A DNA stretch of 64,000 nucleotides from Pseudomonas synxantha (GCF_900105675.1 NZ_LT629786.1:1736001-1800000); one strand, 5' to 3'. Positions 1 through 8,621 are shown, counted from the stretch's first letter. Program-made: numbers and translations. The notes: a model not told the origin generated them from the letters alone.

Positions 1-635
1 TCTCCTTCAACGTCGCCAAGGGCCGTTGCCCGAACTGCGAAGGCGAAGGCTTTGTCAGCGTTGAACTGTTGTTCATGCCAAGCGTGTATGCGCCATGTCC
101 GACCTGCCATGGTGCGCGCTATAACCCTGAAACCCTGGGGATCAAATGGCAGGGCTTGAATATCGCTCAGGTATTGGGACTGACGGTGGAGCAGGCGGTG
201 GACGTGTTTGCAGAACAGCCTGGGGTGTTGCGTTCATTGCAAGTGCTGCGCGATATCGGCCTGGGTTACCTGCGCCTCGGCCAGCCGGCCACCGAGTTGT
301 CCGGTGGTGAAGCGCAACGCATCAAGCTCGCTACCGAGCTGCAACGCAATGCCCGTGGCGCTACGTTGTATGTGCTCGACGAACCCACAACCGGACTGCA
401 CCCCAAGGACGTCGACCGCTTGCTCATCCAGTTGAATCAGTTGGTGGATGCGGGGCATACAGTGGTTGTAGTGGAGCATGAAATGCGCGTAGTGGCCCAG
501 AGTGACTGGGTAATCGATATCGGCCCGGGGGCAGGGGACCTGGGTGGGAAGGTAGTGGCGTGTGGCACACCGCAGAAGGTTGCCAAAAGCAAGAACAGCC
601 GCACGGCGCCCTATCTGGCCAGAGAGCTGGTCTAA
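1..635 (+). CDS. UvrA paralogue (excinuclease ABC subunit A-like), C-terminal part only
   Basis: The open frame enters from the left edge (first full codon at 3) and stops with TAA at 633-635, giving 210 residues. It is the C-terminal ABC half of a UvrA-type DNA-damage recognition ATPase. A zinc finger of two CxxC pairs (CPNC and CPTC) is followed by the ABC signature LSGGEAQR, the Walker B/D-loop stretch YVLDEPTTGLH and the switch histidine in VVEHE. Many positions differ from the canonical proteobacterial UvrA tail (for example CPNCEGEGF and LRLGQPATELSGG), so I read it as the second, shorter UvrA class found beside canonical UvrA in pseudomonads. The N-terminal half is outside the window. 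A tandem duplication begins at its last codons. Confidence 0.85.
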   Translation, partial: SFNVAKGRCPNCEGEGFVSVELLFMPSVYAPCPTCHGARYNPETLGIKWQGLNIAQVLGLTVEQAVDVFAEQPGVLRSLQVLRDIGLGYLRLGQPATELSGGEAQRIKLATELQRNARGATLYVLDEPTTGLHPKDVDRLLIQLNQLVDAGHTVVVVEHEMRVVAQSDWVIDIGPGAGDLGGKVVACGTPQKVAKSKNSRTAPYLARELV

Positions 636-652
636 AGCGTGATGATGTTCAA

Positions 653-742
653 ATGTGGTAGGGGGCTTGCCCCCGATGGCGGCGGGTCAGTCACAGATGT
701 ATCACTGACACGCCCTCATCGGGGGCAAGCCCCCTCCCACAT
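653..742. repeat. REPIN (inverted REP pair)
   Basis: Left arm GTGGTAGGGGGCTTGCCCCC and right arm GGGGGCAAGCCCCCTCCCAC face each other across a loop of about 40 bases. The left arm has GTGGTAGG where the usual arm has GTGGGAGG. It lies just after the uvrA-paralogue stop and is repeated at 859-946 as part of the tandem duplication. Confidence 0.9.
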
Positions 743-758
743 TTAGATCAATGTTCTG

Positions 759-827
759 TCAGTTGGATTTGTTGCTTGGCCAACGCCGCCGAGGCGCGCT
801 GTTCATCACTACCTTGGCGCCGGCCTG
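759..827 (-). pseudogene. Remnant of a transketolase 3' end
   Basis: This stretch matches the complement of the last part of the intact tkt gene at about 965-1089: TCAGTTGGATTTGTTGC here against TCAGTTGAATTTGTTGC there, and GCTGTTCATCACTA in both. An internal deletion of about 55 bases separates the two matching parts. It has no start codon and cannot encode a protein. It is the by-product of the tandem duplication at this junction. Confidence 0.75.
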
Positions 828-858
828 GAGAGCTGATCTAAAGGTTGATGATGTTCAA

Positions 859-946
859 ATGTGGGAGGGGGCTTGCCCCCGATAGCTGCGGGTCAGTCAC
901 AGATGTATCACTGACACGCCCTCATCGGGAGCAAGCCCCCTCCCAC
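859..946. repeat. REPIN (inverted REP pair)
   Basis: Second copy of the REPIN at 653-742, with the loop almost unchanged (GGGTCAGTCACAGATG in both). It ends 8 bases before the tkt stop codon, so its hairpin may also serve as a 3' end structure for tkt. Confidence 0.9.
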
Positions 947-954
947 TTTTTTGA

Positions 955-3009
955 TCAGTGCTTGGTCAGTTGAATTTGTTGCCTGGCCAGCTTCACCACA
1001 TTCTCCACGGTGAACCCGAACTTCTCCTGCAACTTGGCCAGCGGTGCCGAGGCGCCGAAGCTGTTCATCACTATTTTGGCGCCGGTCTGCCCGACATAAC
1101 GGGCCCAACCCAAGGGACCTGCCTGCTCCACCACGACCCGGGCTTTTACTGCCGGCGGCAAGACGCTGTCGCGGTAAGCCTGGTCTTGATCTTCAAACAA
1201 CTCCCAGCTCGGCATCGATACCACCTGCGCGGCAACGCCTTCGCCCTTGAGCTGTTCATAGGCAGCCACTGCGAGACTAACCTCACTGCCTGTGGCGATC
1301 AGAATAACCTCGGGTTGATCCGCACCGGCCAGCACATACGCCCCCTTGGCCGCCCCGGACGCTGGCGCATACTGGCTGCGATCCAACGTGGGCAGCGGCT
1401 GGCGCGACAGCACCACACAGCTCGGCCGATGGGTTTGGGCCAGGGCCACTTTCCACAGTTCCAGGGTTTCATTCGCGTCACCCGGGCGCAGGGTCAGCAG
1501 CCCCGGGGTGGCGCGCAGTTGGGTCAGGTGTTCGATAGGTTGGTGCGTTGGCCCATCCTCGCCTACGCCGATGGAATCATGGGTGAATACGAAGATTACC
1601 GGCAGTTCCATGATCGCCGCCAGGCGGATCGGCGGTTTCATGTAGTCGCTGAACACCAGGAAGGTCGAGGTGTACGGACGCAGGTAGGACAGTGCCATGC
1701 CGTTGGCAATCGCGCCCATGGCATGTTCGCGGATACCGAAGTGCAGGTTGCGCCCACTGTAGTCATCTGCGCTGAAACGCCCGGCGCCGTCGAAGGTGAG
1801 GTTGGTCTTGGTCGAGGGCGACAAATCCGCCGAGCCGCCCAGCAGCCACGGGATTTGCTGGGCAAAGGCATTCAGCACTTCGCCACCCGAGGCACGACTG
1901 GCGACGCCTTTGGCATCGGCGGCGAAGCTCGGCAGGTGCGCTTGCCACTGCTCGGGCATTTCCCCGGCGCGCATGCGCTGCAGTTCATCGGCCCGTTGCG
2001 GGTCGAGGGACGCCAGGGTCTGGTTCCACTCGGCGTACAGCGGTTCGGCGCGTTCGTACAGGGCATCGCGCAATACCGCACGGGCCTCTTCGGGCACCAG
2101 GAAACTCGAATCCTGCGGCCAGCCATAGGCAGCCTTGGTCAGGCGAATTTCGTCTTCGCCCAATGGCTCGCCATGGGCGGCGGCGATGTTGTGTTTGTGT
2201 GGCGAACCGTATCCGATCACGCTGTCGACCACGATCAGGGTCGGTGCACCGGTGTTGGCCTTGAAAGTTTCCAGGGCCACGCTCAAGGCCTGCAAGTCAT
2301 TGGCATCGGTGACGTGCACGGTGTGCCAGCCGTAGGCCTGGAAGCGCTTGATCACGTCTTCGCTGAACGCAAGCTCAGTGTGGCCCTCGATGCTGATGGT
2401 GTTGTTGTCGTAGATCCAGCACAGGTTATCCAGCTTCAAGTGGCCGGCCATCGACGCCGCTTCGCTGCTGATGCCTTCCATCATGTCGCCGTCACCGCAC
2501 AGGGTGTACACGTCGTAGTCGAACAGCACCTGGCCGTCGCGGTTGAAACGCTCGGCCAGCCAGCGTTCGGCCATGGCCATGCCGACGCTGTTGGCGCAGC
2601 CCTGGCCCAGCGGGCCGGTGGTGGTTTCTACGCCGGTGGTCATGCGGTACTCGGGATGGCCTGGCGTCTTGGAACCCATCTGCCGGAACTGCTTGATATC
2701 GTCGAGGCTGATGGCCGGCTGGCCGGAACGCTTGCCGTGGGCGTCAATCTCCACCACACCGGCCAGATGCAACAGCGAATACAGCAACATCGACGCATGC
2801 CCCACCGACAGCACAAAACGATCGCGGTTTGGCCAGTCCGGATGCTCAGGGTGATAGCGCAGGAAGCGACTCCACAATGTGTATCCCACCGGCGCCAGGC
2901 CCATGGGCGTACCCGGGTGGCCCGAGTTGGCCTTCTGCACGGCATCCATGGCCAGGGTGCGAATAGTGTTAATGCATTGGGTGTCGGCAGCAGTGGCAAC
3001 GTGATTCAT
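955..3009 (-). CDS. tkt: Transketolase
   Basis: A 684-residue thiamine-diphosphate enzyme that moves two-carbon ketol units between sugar phosphates in the non-oxidative pentose phosphate pathway. I chose the start at 3009 (MNHVATAADTQ) because GGAGAACG lies just upstream and the protein then begins where the family does; the frame stays open to 3117. Visible motifs are the cofactor-binding GDGDMMEG and the following YDNN, the substrate-binding HGxP region (AAAHGEP), the pyrimidine-domain stretch FGIREHAMGAIANG with its catalytic Glu, and the C-terminal ATGSEV. The length is normal. It is not next to the metK/epd genes that usually accompany the housekeeping tkt of pseudomonads, so it may be a second paralogue. 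Its last 120 bases have been duplicated downstream. Confidence 0.95.
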   Translation of the reverse strand: MNHVATAADTQCINTIRTLAMDAVQKANSGHPGTPMGLAPVGYTLWSRFLRYHPEHPDWPNRDRFVLSVGHASMLLYSLLHLAGVVEIDAHGKRSGQPAISLDDIKQFRQMGSKTPGHPEYRMTTGVETTTGPLGQGCANSVGMAMAERWLAERFNRDGQVLFDYDVYTLCGDGDMMEGISSEAASMAGHLKLDNLCWIYDNNTISIEGHTELAFSEDVIKRFQAYGWHTVHVTDANDLQALSVALETFKANTGAPTLIVVDSVIGYGSPHKHNIAAAHGEPLGEDEIRLTKAAYGWPQDSSFLVPEEARAVLRDALYERAEPLYAEWNQTLASLDPQRADELQRMRAGEMPEQWQAHLPSFAADAKGVASRASGGEVLNAFAQQIPWLLGGSADLSPSTKTNLTFDGAGRFSADDYSGRNLHFGIREHAMGAIANGMALSYLRPYTSTFLVFSDYMKPPIRLAAIMELPVIFVFTHDSIGVGEDGPTHQPIEHLTQLRATPGLLTLRPGDANETLELWKVALAQTHRPSCVVLSRQPLPTLDRSQYAPASGAAKGAYVLAGADQPEVILIATGSEVSLAVAAYEQLKGEGVAAQVVSMPSWELFEDQDQAYRDSVLPPAVKARVVVEQAGPLGWARYVGQTGAKIVMNSFGASAPLAKLQEKFGFTVENVVKLARQQIQLTKH

Positions 3010-3184
3010 AAAAACGTTCTCCCTCGGGTGGCGATCTATAGTGGAGGGCAGGGCACGGCAAAGGTTTGATCCCATCGCCAGGGTTACGACGAACGGACGC
3101 GTATTGACCTGGCACATGACAAGACCGGTTGGAATGGGCTAGTTTCAAGGGCGTAGGCCATTGAATAACTTGTGGAGGTACGCC

Positions 3185-3409
3185 ATGCCAGTGAAACACG
3201 ACCTGTATCAGGACTTGGGTTTTAGCAAGGAAGCCGTTCACGAACGCAGGGCGAGTGACAAGCGGCTGGACGCGTTGCTTACGCAATATGACGTTGCGGA
3301 CGGGGAGGTGCTCAAGGCAGAAAAAGCCAGTGCCAGCGATGAGGATGTGGAAATCCTGAAGAAGAAACGGCTGCTGATCAAAGACGAGATTGCAGGGCGC
3401 TTGGGTTAA
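3185..3409 (+). CDS. YdcH-like DUF465 family small protein
   Basis: A 74-residue, highly charged, helical protein. The start at 3185 is set by GGAGG at 3174-3178; an in-frame TTG at 3161 has no ribosome-binding site. The sequence (MPVKHDLYQDLG, then LLTQYDVADGEVLKAE and LKKKRLLIKDEI) matches the DUF465/YdcH family, small proteins predicted to form a helical hairpin. The molecular role is unknown. It stands alone, followed by a hairpin-rich gap before the convergent hglS gene. Confidence 0.8.
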   Translation: MPVKHDLYQDLGFSKEAVHERRASDKRLDALLTQYDVADGEVLKAEKASASDEDVEILKKKRLLIKDEIAGRLG

Positions 3410-3473
3410 CAGCAACGCGGCAATATTTGTTCAGATTTACCAGCGGGACATTGTAGGACTCAGTCTTTATGAT

Positions 3474-3544
3474 GCGCCCCGTCCACCCGGCTCTGGGGAC
3501 TGTTGTGGCGCAAGGATTGTGCTGCTGAGCCGGGGAGGACGCCC
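3474..3544. terminator. Long stem-loop between DUF465 gene and hglS
   Basis: CCCGGCTC (about 3486-3493) pairs with GAGCCGGG (3527-3534). Pairing continues outward through GTCC/GGAC after a small bulge, enclosing a loop of about 33 bases. It sits four bases after the hglS stop (read on the minus strand) and 64 bases after the DUF465 stop, so it could end transcription from both sides. No long T-run follows on either strand, which leaves its role open. Confidence 0.45.
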
Positions 3545-3548
3545 TATT

Positions 3549-4925
3549 TCATGCCAGCAGTGTGCCCAAACATTCATCAATGGAACGCTGCTGCGTCTGG
3601 CCGTAAAGCTGCAACTCATCGATCGTCTTGCGCCCCAGCGCCTGTTCGAATTGCGCCTGGTTGGAGTTGGCCGCGTAATGACTCTGCGCCGCATCCCCCA
3701 GGTTTGACTGGAAGATTCCCGCCGCACTCACCGGCAGGAAATCCTCGTACACCAATGGCTCCACCGTCACGTGACCGGCGTTGACCAGCGCTTGCAACTC
3801 ACGCGGCTGGTCGGCCTGGCCGCGGGCTGCCAGGCCTTTGTCGGTGACGAAGTAGCGATAGTACGCCAGGCCCTGTTCCCGCATCTGCCCATGATCATCG
3901 GGGAACGCCTGAAAGTGCTGTTCCAGCAATTGCACATAGCGTTGGGCATTGGCCTCAGTGGGAAATGCGCCGAGTTCATCGCGGGCGGCGTTCAGCAGTT
4001 GGTCGTACAGCGCACGGCCCTTGGGCGTCAGTGCGACACCGCGTTGTTCGATTTCGCCGAAGCGTGCGCTGTGGCTGCCGTGGGCATCGGTGAAGGCGAT
4101 GGGTTCGTCGAGGGCCTTGAAGCTGGTCTGGCGCAGCAGGATCGGGCATTGGCGCCGCGGTGGGCCTTCGATCACCGCCTTGGGCGTGATGCCTTTGCCG
4201 GGCATGGCGGCTTGCACCTGGTCAATGTCCAGAGTGCGTGGGGTAAGGTGGTTGATATGCGGGCCCTTGAACGCCACCACGTCGGCGATCAGGCGATGCT
4301 GGTCGCTGAGTTGCTGGTACTGCGCGCGCGTCACCGTGGCGGTGTGGTGCCAGCGGAAAGTCTCCAGGGCTTGGCAGATAAAAACCTCGGCGTCACTGGC
4401 ATTCAGGCCACCTTGTGTTTCAGCTTGTTCGATCAACGCCAAGGCGCCGGGGGTGAAGATCGAGCGCTTGGCCAGGGCGCTTTCGGCGAACGTGCGCAGC
4501 GTTGGGTTTTCGATCAGTTCCAGGCGCAACAATGAGGTGAACACGCGAAACGGGCTGGTTTGCAGTGCGTGTTCATGCACGGCGCGAAAGGCGGTGGAAT
4601 GCACCGGCACCCCGGCGGGGGTGAGGTCGTAGTAGCCCACCGGTTGCATGCCCATGACCGCGAACAAGCGGCTGATGGTCGCCAGTTCCGCAGCGGTGCC
4701 CAGGCGGATGGCGCCGTGGCGCTCCCTGTCCAGGCGCTGGATTTCCCCGGTGCGTTGCAACTGTTGCGCCAGGCGCGGTTCGCGGTCGAGCACGCCGGCA
4801 TTGGTCTCGGCCACCAGTTCCAGCAGCGCGCCGTACAGCGGAACTTCATCGCGGTACATGTCGGACATGGCCTTGGAAAAGCCCTTGCGGATCTCATCGG
4901 GGCTGACATGTGCAGTGGCGTGCAT
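3549..4925 (-). CDS. hglS: 2-oxoadipate dioxygenase/decarboxylase (HglS/YdcJ, DUF1338)
   Basis: A 458-residue member of the DUF1338/YdcJ family. In Pseudomonas putida this enzyme (HglS) converts 2-oxoadipate to D-2-hydroxyglutarate in D-lysine breakdown, using iron and oxygen. From my recall of the family, the metal ligands are two histidines near positions 70 and 226 and a glutamate near 294. Here His70 (in RERHGAIRLG) and His226 (in GPHINHLTPR) fall exactly there, and FGEIEQRG puts Glu291 and Glu293 next to the third. The start at 4925 has AGGAA eight bases upstream. It is monocistronic here, convergent with the DUF465 gene and divergent from the glycosidase gene. No lysine catabolic gene or regulator is adjacent. 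Confidence 0.88.
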   Translation of the reverse strand: MHATAHVSPDEIRKGFSKAMSDMYRDEVPLYGALLELVAETNAGVLDREPRLAQQLQRTGEIQRLDRERHGAIRLGTAAELATISRLFAVMGMQPVGYYDLTPAGVPVHSTAFRAVHEHALQTSPFRVFTSLLRLELIENPTLRTFAESALAKRSIFTPGALALIEQAETQGGLNASDAEVFICQALETFRWHHTATVTRAQYQQLSDQHRLIADVVAFKGPHINHLTPRTLDIDQVQAAMPGKGITPKAVIEGPPRRQCPILLRQTSFKALDEPIAFTDAHGSHSARFGEIEQRGVALTPKGRALYDQLLNAARDELGAFPTEANAQRYVQLLEQHFQAFPDDHGQMREQGLAYYRYFVTDKGLAARGQADQPRELQALVNAGHVTVEPLVYEDFLPVSAAGIFQSNLGDAAQSHYAANSNQAQFEQALGRKTIDELQLYGQTQQRSIDECLGTLLA

Positions 4926-5162
4926 AGAAAAATTCCTGATGGCTATGGCGATGAAAGTGGCCTTTGCCTGATTTTGTTGAGCCGCAGCCCGGCTTGCAAA
5001 CGAAGATTCCTCAGGACTTCATTCTGCAAATGAATGATGACCTGAACATGCGAGAACCAACTCGCCCGGTCTTCAACTACACCCACTTCTCAAGTCTTCA
5101 TGTGCAACCGGGCGTCATTGGGTTTTACACTGCCCCTCACTGTGTAGGTGATGGAGGACTCA

Positions 5163-7799
5163 ATGACGGCCGTACCCGCAACCCGCCTGCTGGACACGAT
5201 TGAAGGCCAGCGCCTGCTCACGCAGGACGCCGAGCGTTGGCGCGAGTGGGGCCCGTACCTGAGTGAGCGCCAATGGGGCACGGTGCGCGAAGACTACAGT
5301 GCTGACGGTGACGCCTGGGCCTACTTTCCCCATGAACAGGCACGCAGTCGCGCCTATCGCTGGGGCGAGGACGGGTTGGCCGGTTTCAGCGATAAAGCGC
5401 AACGCTGGTGCCTGGGCCTGGCGCTATGGAATGAGCGCGACGCAATCCTCAAGGAACGCCTGTTTGGCCTCAACAACGCCGAGGGCAACCACGGTGAAGA
5501 CGTCAAGGAGCTGTACTTTTTCGTCGATGGCGTACCGAGCCATGCCTACATGCGCATGCTGTACAAATACCCCCATGCCGCTTTTCCCTATGCCGACCTG
5601 ATCGCCGAAAACGCCCGCCGCGGGCTGGGCGATGCCGAGTATGAAATCCTCGACACCGGTGTGTTTGAAGACAACCACTACTGCGACGTCAGTGTCGAAT
5701 ACGCCAAGCACCAGCCCGACGATATTTTCATGCGCGTCACCGTGCACAACCGCTCGGACCAACCAACGCGCCTGCAGGTGCTGCCCCAGCTGTGGGCGCG
5801 CAATGACTGGAGCTGGACCTTCGATGCGCCCAAGCCCAGCTTGACCCTGGAGGGCGACCGCGTGCTGGCCCGCCATCATGAACTGGACGATCGTCATCTC
5901 AGCGCCTGGGGCCAGGACGGCGTGCAATGGCTGTTCTGCGAAAACGAGAGCAACTTCGCCAAACTGGGCGGGCAGCCGACGCCCGGGCCGTTCAAGGACG
6001 GCATCAACGATTACGTGGTAGAGGGTGATCAAGGGGCCATTCGCGGTGACGCGGGCACCAAGGTGGCGGCGCGATTCAGTCTTGAACTGGCGGGCCTGGA
6101 GAGCAAAAGCCTCTATCTGCGCTTTGCCCCTCTGGACGCCCCCGAGGTCAACGCACGCAAGTTGTTCGAACAGCGCCGCCAGGAGGCCGATGACTTCTAC
6201 GCAGCCTTGCAACAAGGCATCGCCGATGACGATGCGCGCAATGTACAGCGCCAGGCCCTGGCCGGCTTGCTGTGGTCCAAGCAACTGTACTATTTCGACG
6301 TCAACCAGTGGCTCGACGGCGACCCGGCCCAGCCTGCGCCGCCGCCCGAGCGTTTACATATCCGCAATACCCATTGGCGGCACCTGTCCAATTTCGACAT
6401 CCTGTCCATGCCCGACACATGGGAATACCCGTGGTACGCCTCCTGGGACCAGGGCTTCCAGGCGGTGGCCATCGCGCTGATCGACCCGGGCTACGCCAAA
6501 CAGCAGCTGTTGTTGCTGGTAAAGGACCGCTTCATGCACCCCAACGGCCAGCTGCCCGCCTATGAATGGCGCTTCGACGACGCCAACCCACCCGTGCACG
6601 CCTGGGCCAGCTGGCGTGTGTATCAGCAGGACAAGGCGTTGACCGGGGTGGGCGACATGGACTTCCTCGAGCGGATCTTCCACAAGCTGCTGCTGAATTT
6701 TTCCTGGTGGGTCAACCGCAAGGATGCCGAGGGCCGCAACCTGTTCCAGGGTGGGTTTCTTGGCCTGGACAATATCGCCTTGTTCGATCGCTCCGCCGCG
6801 CTGCCACCGGGTTACCAGTTGGATCAAGCCGACGGCACCGCCTGGGTCGCGGCCTATGCCCTGGACCTGATGCGTATCGGGCTGGAACTGGCCAAGCGCA
6901 ATGTTGTGTACGTGGACATCGCCGTGAAGTTTTTCGAGCATTTCCTGTATATCGCCGGCGCCATCAACCGCGTCGACGACAGCGCCGAAGGCCTATGGGA
7001 TGAGCAGGATCTGTTCTTCTACGACGTACTGCATCGCCCCGACGGCCAGAATGAACCGGTGCGCCTGCGTTCGATCGTCGGCCTGATGCCGTTGTTCGCG
7101 GTGCTGGTGCTGGAGCAGCGCGAGCATGAGGGGCTGGAAGGATTGCGCGAGCGTCTGCTGGGGTTTATGCATCACCGACCGGACTTGGCCAAACTGGTCT
7201 CACGCTGGAACGAACCGGGGCAGGGCAATCGCCTGTTGCTGGCGTTGCTGCGCGGCGAGCGCACCAAGGATCTGCTGCGCCGCATGCTGGATGAAAACGA
7301 GTTCCTGTCGGCCTTCGGCGTGCGCTCCTTGTCCAAGGCGTTCGCAGAGCAACCCCTGGCGCTGCAGATGAATGGCGACACGCTGTGCGCCAGTTACCAG
7401 CCGGGCGAGTCCGACTCGCGTTTGTATGGCGGCAATTCCAACTGGCGCGGGCCGCTGTGGATGCCGGTTAACTACATGCTGATCGAATCGCTGCGCGAGT
7501 TTCACCGCTACTACGCGGATAACTTCTCGGTGGAGTACCCCACGGGCAGCGGTTATCTGGCGTCCCTTGAGGAAGTGGCAAACAGCCTCAGCCAGCGCCT
7601 CACGCGCTTGTTTCTACGCGATGAAAATGGCCTGCGCCCTTCGATGGCGGGGTATGCGCAATTGGAAGCGGACCCGGCCAGTCGCGATCTGGTGTTGTTC
7701 CATGAGTATTTCCACGGCGAAACCGGGCGTGGCCTGGGGGCGTCGCATCAGACGGGGTGGAGTGCGTTGGTGGCGTTGTTGCTGCAGCCGAAAAGCTAA
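5163..7799 (+). CDS. GH63-like (MGH1-type) glycoside hydrolase
   Basis: An 878-residue predicted cytoplasmic glycosidase; no signal peptide or membrane segment is visible. The start at 5163 is preceded by GGAGGA at 5153-5158; upstream in-frame GTG and ATG codons overlap that site. The C-terminal half has the (alpha/alpha)6-barrel signature of clan GH-G: WYASWDQGFQAVAIAL, GNSNWRGPLWMPVNY, and the end motif FHGETGRG followed by HQTGWSALV. The Asp in SWDQGF and the Glu in FHGETG are the likely acid and base by comparison with family 63. The N-terminal half is beta-rich. Relatives act on mannosylglycerate, glucosylglycerate or alpha-glucosides; the substrate cannot be told from the sequence. No sugar transport or trehalose genes are adjacent. 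Confidence 0.8.
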   Translation: MTAVPATRLLDTIEGQRLLTQDAERWREWGPYLSERQWGTVREDYSADGDAWAYFPHEQARSRAYRWGEDGLAGFSDKAQRWCLGLALWNERDAILKERLFGLNNAEGNHGEDVKELYFFVDGVPSHAYMRMLYKYPHAAFPYADLIAENARRGLGDAEYEILDTGVFEDNHYCDVSVEYAKHQPDDIFMRVTVHNRSDQPTRLQVLPQLWARNDWSWTFDAPKPSLTLEGDRVLARHHELDDRHLSAWGQDGVQWLFCENESNFAKLGGQPTPGPFKDGINDYVVEGDQGAIRGDAGTKVAARFSLELAGLESKSLYLRFAPLDAPEVNARKLFEQRRQEADDFYAALQQGIADDDARNVQRQALAGLLWSKQLYYFDVNQWLDGDPAQPAPPPERLHIRNTHWRHLSNFDILSMPDTWEYPWYASWDQGFQAVAIALIDPGYAKQQLLLLVKDRFMHPNGQLPAYEWRFDDANPPVHAWASWRVYQQDKALTGVGDMDFLERIFHKLLLNFSWWVNRKDAEGRNLFQGGFLGLDNIALFDRSAALPPGYQLDQADGTAWVAAYALDLMRIGLELAKRNVVYVDIAVKFFEHFLYIAGAINRVDDSAEGLWDEQDLFFYDVLHRPDGQNEPVRLRSIVGLMPLFAVLVLEQREHEGLEGLRERLLGFMHHRPDLAKLVSRWNEPGQGNRLLLALLRGERTKDLLRRMLDENEFLSAFGVRSLSKAFAEQPLALQMNGDTLCASYQPGESDSRLYGGNSNWRGPLWMPVNYMLIESLREFHRYYADNFSVEYPTGSGYLASLEEVANSLSQRLTRLFLRDENGLRPSMAGYAQLEADPASRDLVLFHEYFHGETGRGLGASHQTGWSALVALLLQPKS

Positions 7800-7822
7800 G
7801 CCGCACCACTGACTTGCTTTTC

Positions 7823-7856
7823 TGTGGGAGCTGCATTGCTTGCGACATTGCAGGCA
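7823..7856. repeat. Degenerate REP-like sequence
   Basis: TGTGGGAGCTGCATTGCTTGCGACATTGCAGGC resembles a REP head (TGTGGGAG...GCTTGC) but differs from the main family of this window by an internal CTGCATT. A short inverted pair (CTGCA...TGCAG) lets it fold. It lies between the glycosidase stop and the secreted-protein gene. Confidence 0.45.
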
Positions 7857-7925
7857 AAAAATCCCGCCACCAAAAGGCTTGAATCAGGTAGATTCGCCGG
7901 CCTTACCCTTACAAGGATGTAGATC

Positions 7926-8555
7926 ATGGCAAACCGCGCCATCGTTTCAAGCCCTGCCAACCTGCTGGGCGCATTGCTGGTCAGTGCCGCTGCGTTGCTC
8001 GCCTGCCTGCCGGTTGGCAGCGCCGGTGCGCAGGAGCTGAGGGCAATGTGCCTGGCATGCGATGTCGGCTTTGCGACCGATGCGACTAAATGGGTCAAGA
8101 ACGGCATGTACCGTCTTGACGCAGTGACGCTGACGGATGACGAAAAGGAGATGGGTGCAGAAGCCGACGAGAAACGCAAAATGACCCGGATCAAACCTTT
8201 GGTTCTGGGCATTGATGAAAATGATGCGTTGGTTCAGGCAAGCGTAGACGCAATCGATGCCATGGGTAATTCCGGACGCGATAGCACTGTGTTGGAGCAG
8301 CAGTGGCCCGACCTGACTCGTCGTGCGCGGTACGCGTACAGTCTTTTTATGGCTGAAGATCAACCTGTGGACTTTTATAAAGTCTATGTGCGGGTAGGTC
8401 GCAATCAATACATGGTGACGGTTGGCCGGGACGTGGAGAGCGGCGAATTCAAGATGAGACCGGGCCATTGGCGGTTCCTCAATGAATACGGCAACCCGGG
8501 TTCGCCAGAAGAAGTGGCGCAGTTTAAAAAAGTCGAAGCCGCTGCTGGGCGTTGA
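7926..8555 (+). CDS. Secreted protein of unknown function
   Basis: A 209-residue protein whose family I do not recognise. It starts at 7926 after AAGGATGTAGATC. The first 36 residues look like a signal peptide, with a hydrophobic run (LLGALLVSAAALLACLPV) and a likely signal peptidase I site at AGA-QE, so the mature protein should be periplasmic. The mature part begins with a closely spaced cysteine pair (MCLACDVGF) that could bind metal or form a disulfide. The rest is charged, with two tryptophan/proline-containing segments. It appears monocistronic, with a terminator at 8580. Nothing nearby suggests its role. Confidence 0.6.
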   Translation: MANRAIVSSPANLLGALLVSAAALLACLPVGSAGAQELRAMCLACDVGFATDATKWVKNGMYRLDAVTLTDDEKEMGAEADEKRKMTRIKPLVLGIDENDALVQASVDAIDAMGNSGRDSTVLEQQWPDLTRRARYAYSLFMAEDQPVDFYKVYVRVGRNQYMVTVGRDVESGEFKMRPGHWRFLNEYGNPGSPEEVAQFKKVEAAAGR

Positions 8556-8579
8556 TAACGAGGCTTGGGCCAGAAATGA

Positions 8580-8608
8580 AAAATCCCGCCGGAAGGCGGG
8601 ATTTTTTT
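8580..8608. terminator. Bidirectional rho-independent terminator
   Basis: AAAATCCCGCC, a four-base loop GGAA, then GGCGGGATTTTTTT: a GC-rich stem with A and T runs on both sides. It ends the secreted-protein gene on the plus strand and the SCP2 gene on the minus strand. Confidence 0.9.
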
Positions 8609-8621
8609 GAGCGCGGCGTTA

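Larger units (their letters stand above)
622..1089. repeat. Tandem duplication of the uvrA-paralogue/tkt 3' junction
   Basis: Copy 1 (622-827) and copy 2 (828-1089) abut directly and run in the same order: the end of the uvrA-like gene (GAGAGCTGRTCTAAAG), a short spacer (TGATGATGTTCAAATGTGG), a REPIN with the same loop sequence, then the 3' end of the transketolase gene in reverse orientation. Only copy 2 is part of the intact tkt gene. In copy 1 the tkt tail (about 759-827) has lost roughly 55 bases; the loss falls between two TGGCCAG repeats still present in copy 2. Confidence 0.85.

Noticed and set aside
1..635. Canonical uvrA
   Set aside because: The C-terminal sequence differs from canonical proteobacterial UvrA at many otherwise constant positions, so I call it a paralogue.
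653..946. CRISPR-like repeated units
   Set aside because: The repeats are REP arms in inverted orientation and a tandem duplication; there are no evenly spaced unique spacers and no cas genes.
958..3069. 703-codon open frame on the plus strand
   Set aside because: It lies exactly opposite the transketolase gene; high GC content keeps the antisense frame open. No family resemblance and no ribosome-binding site.
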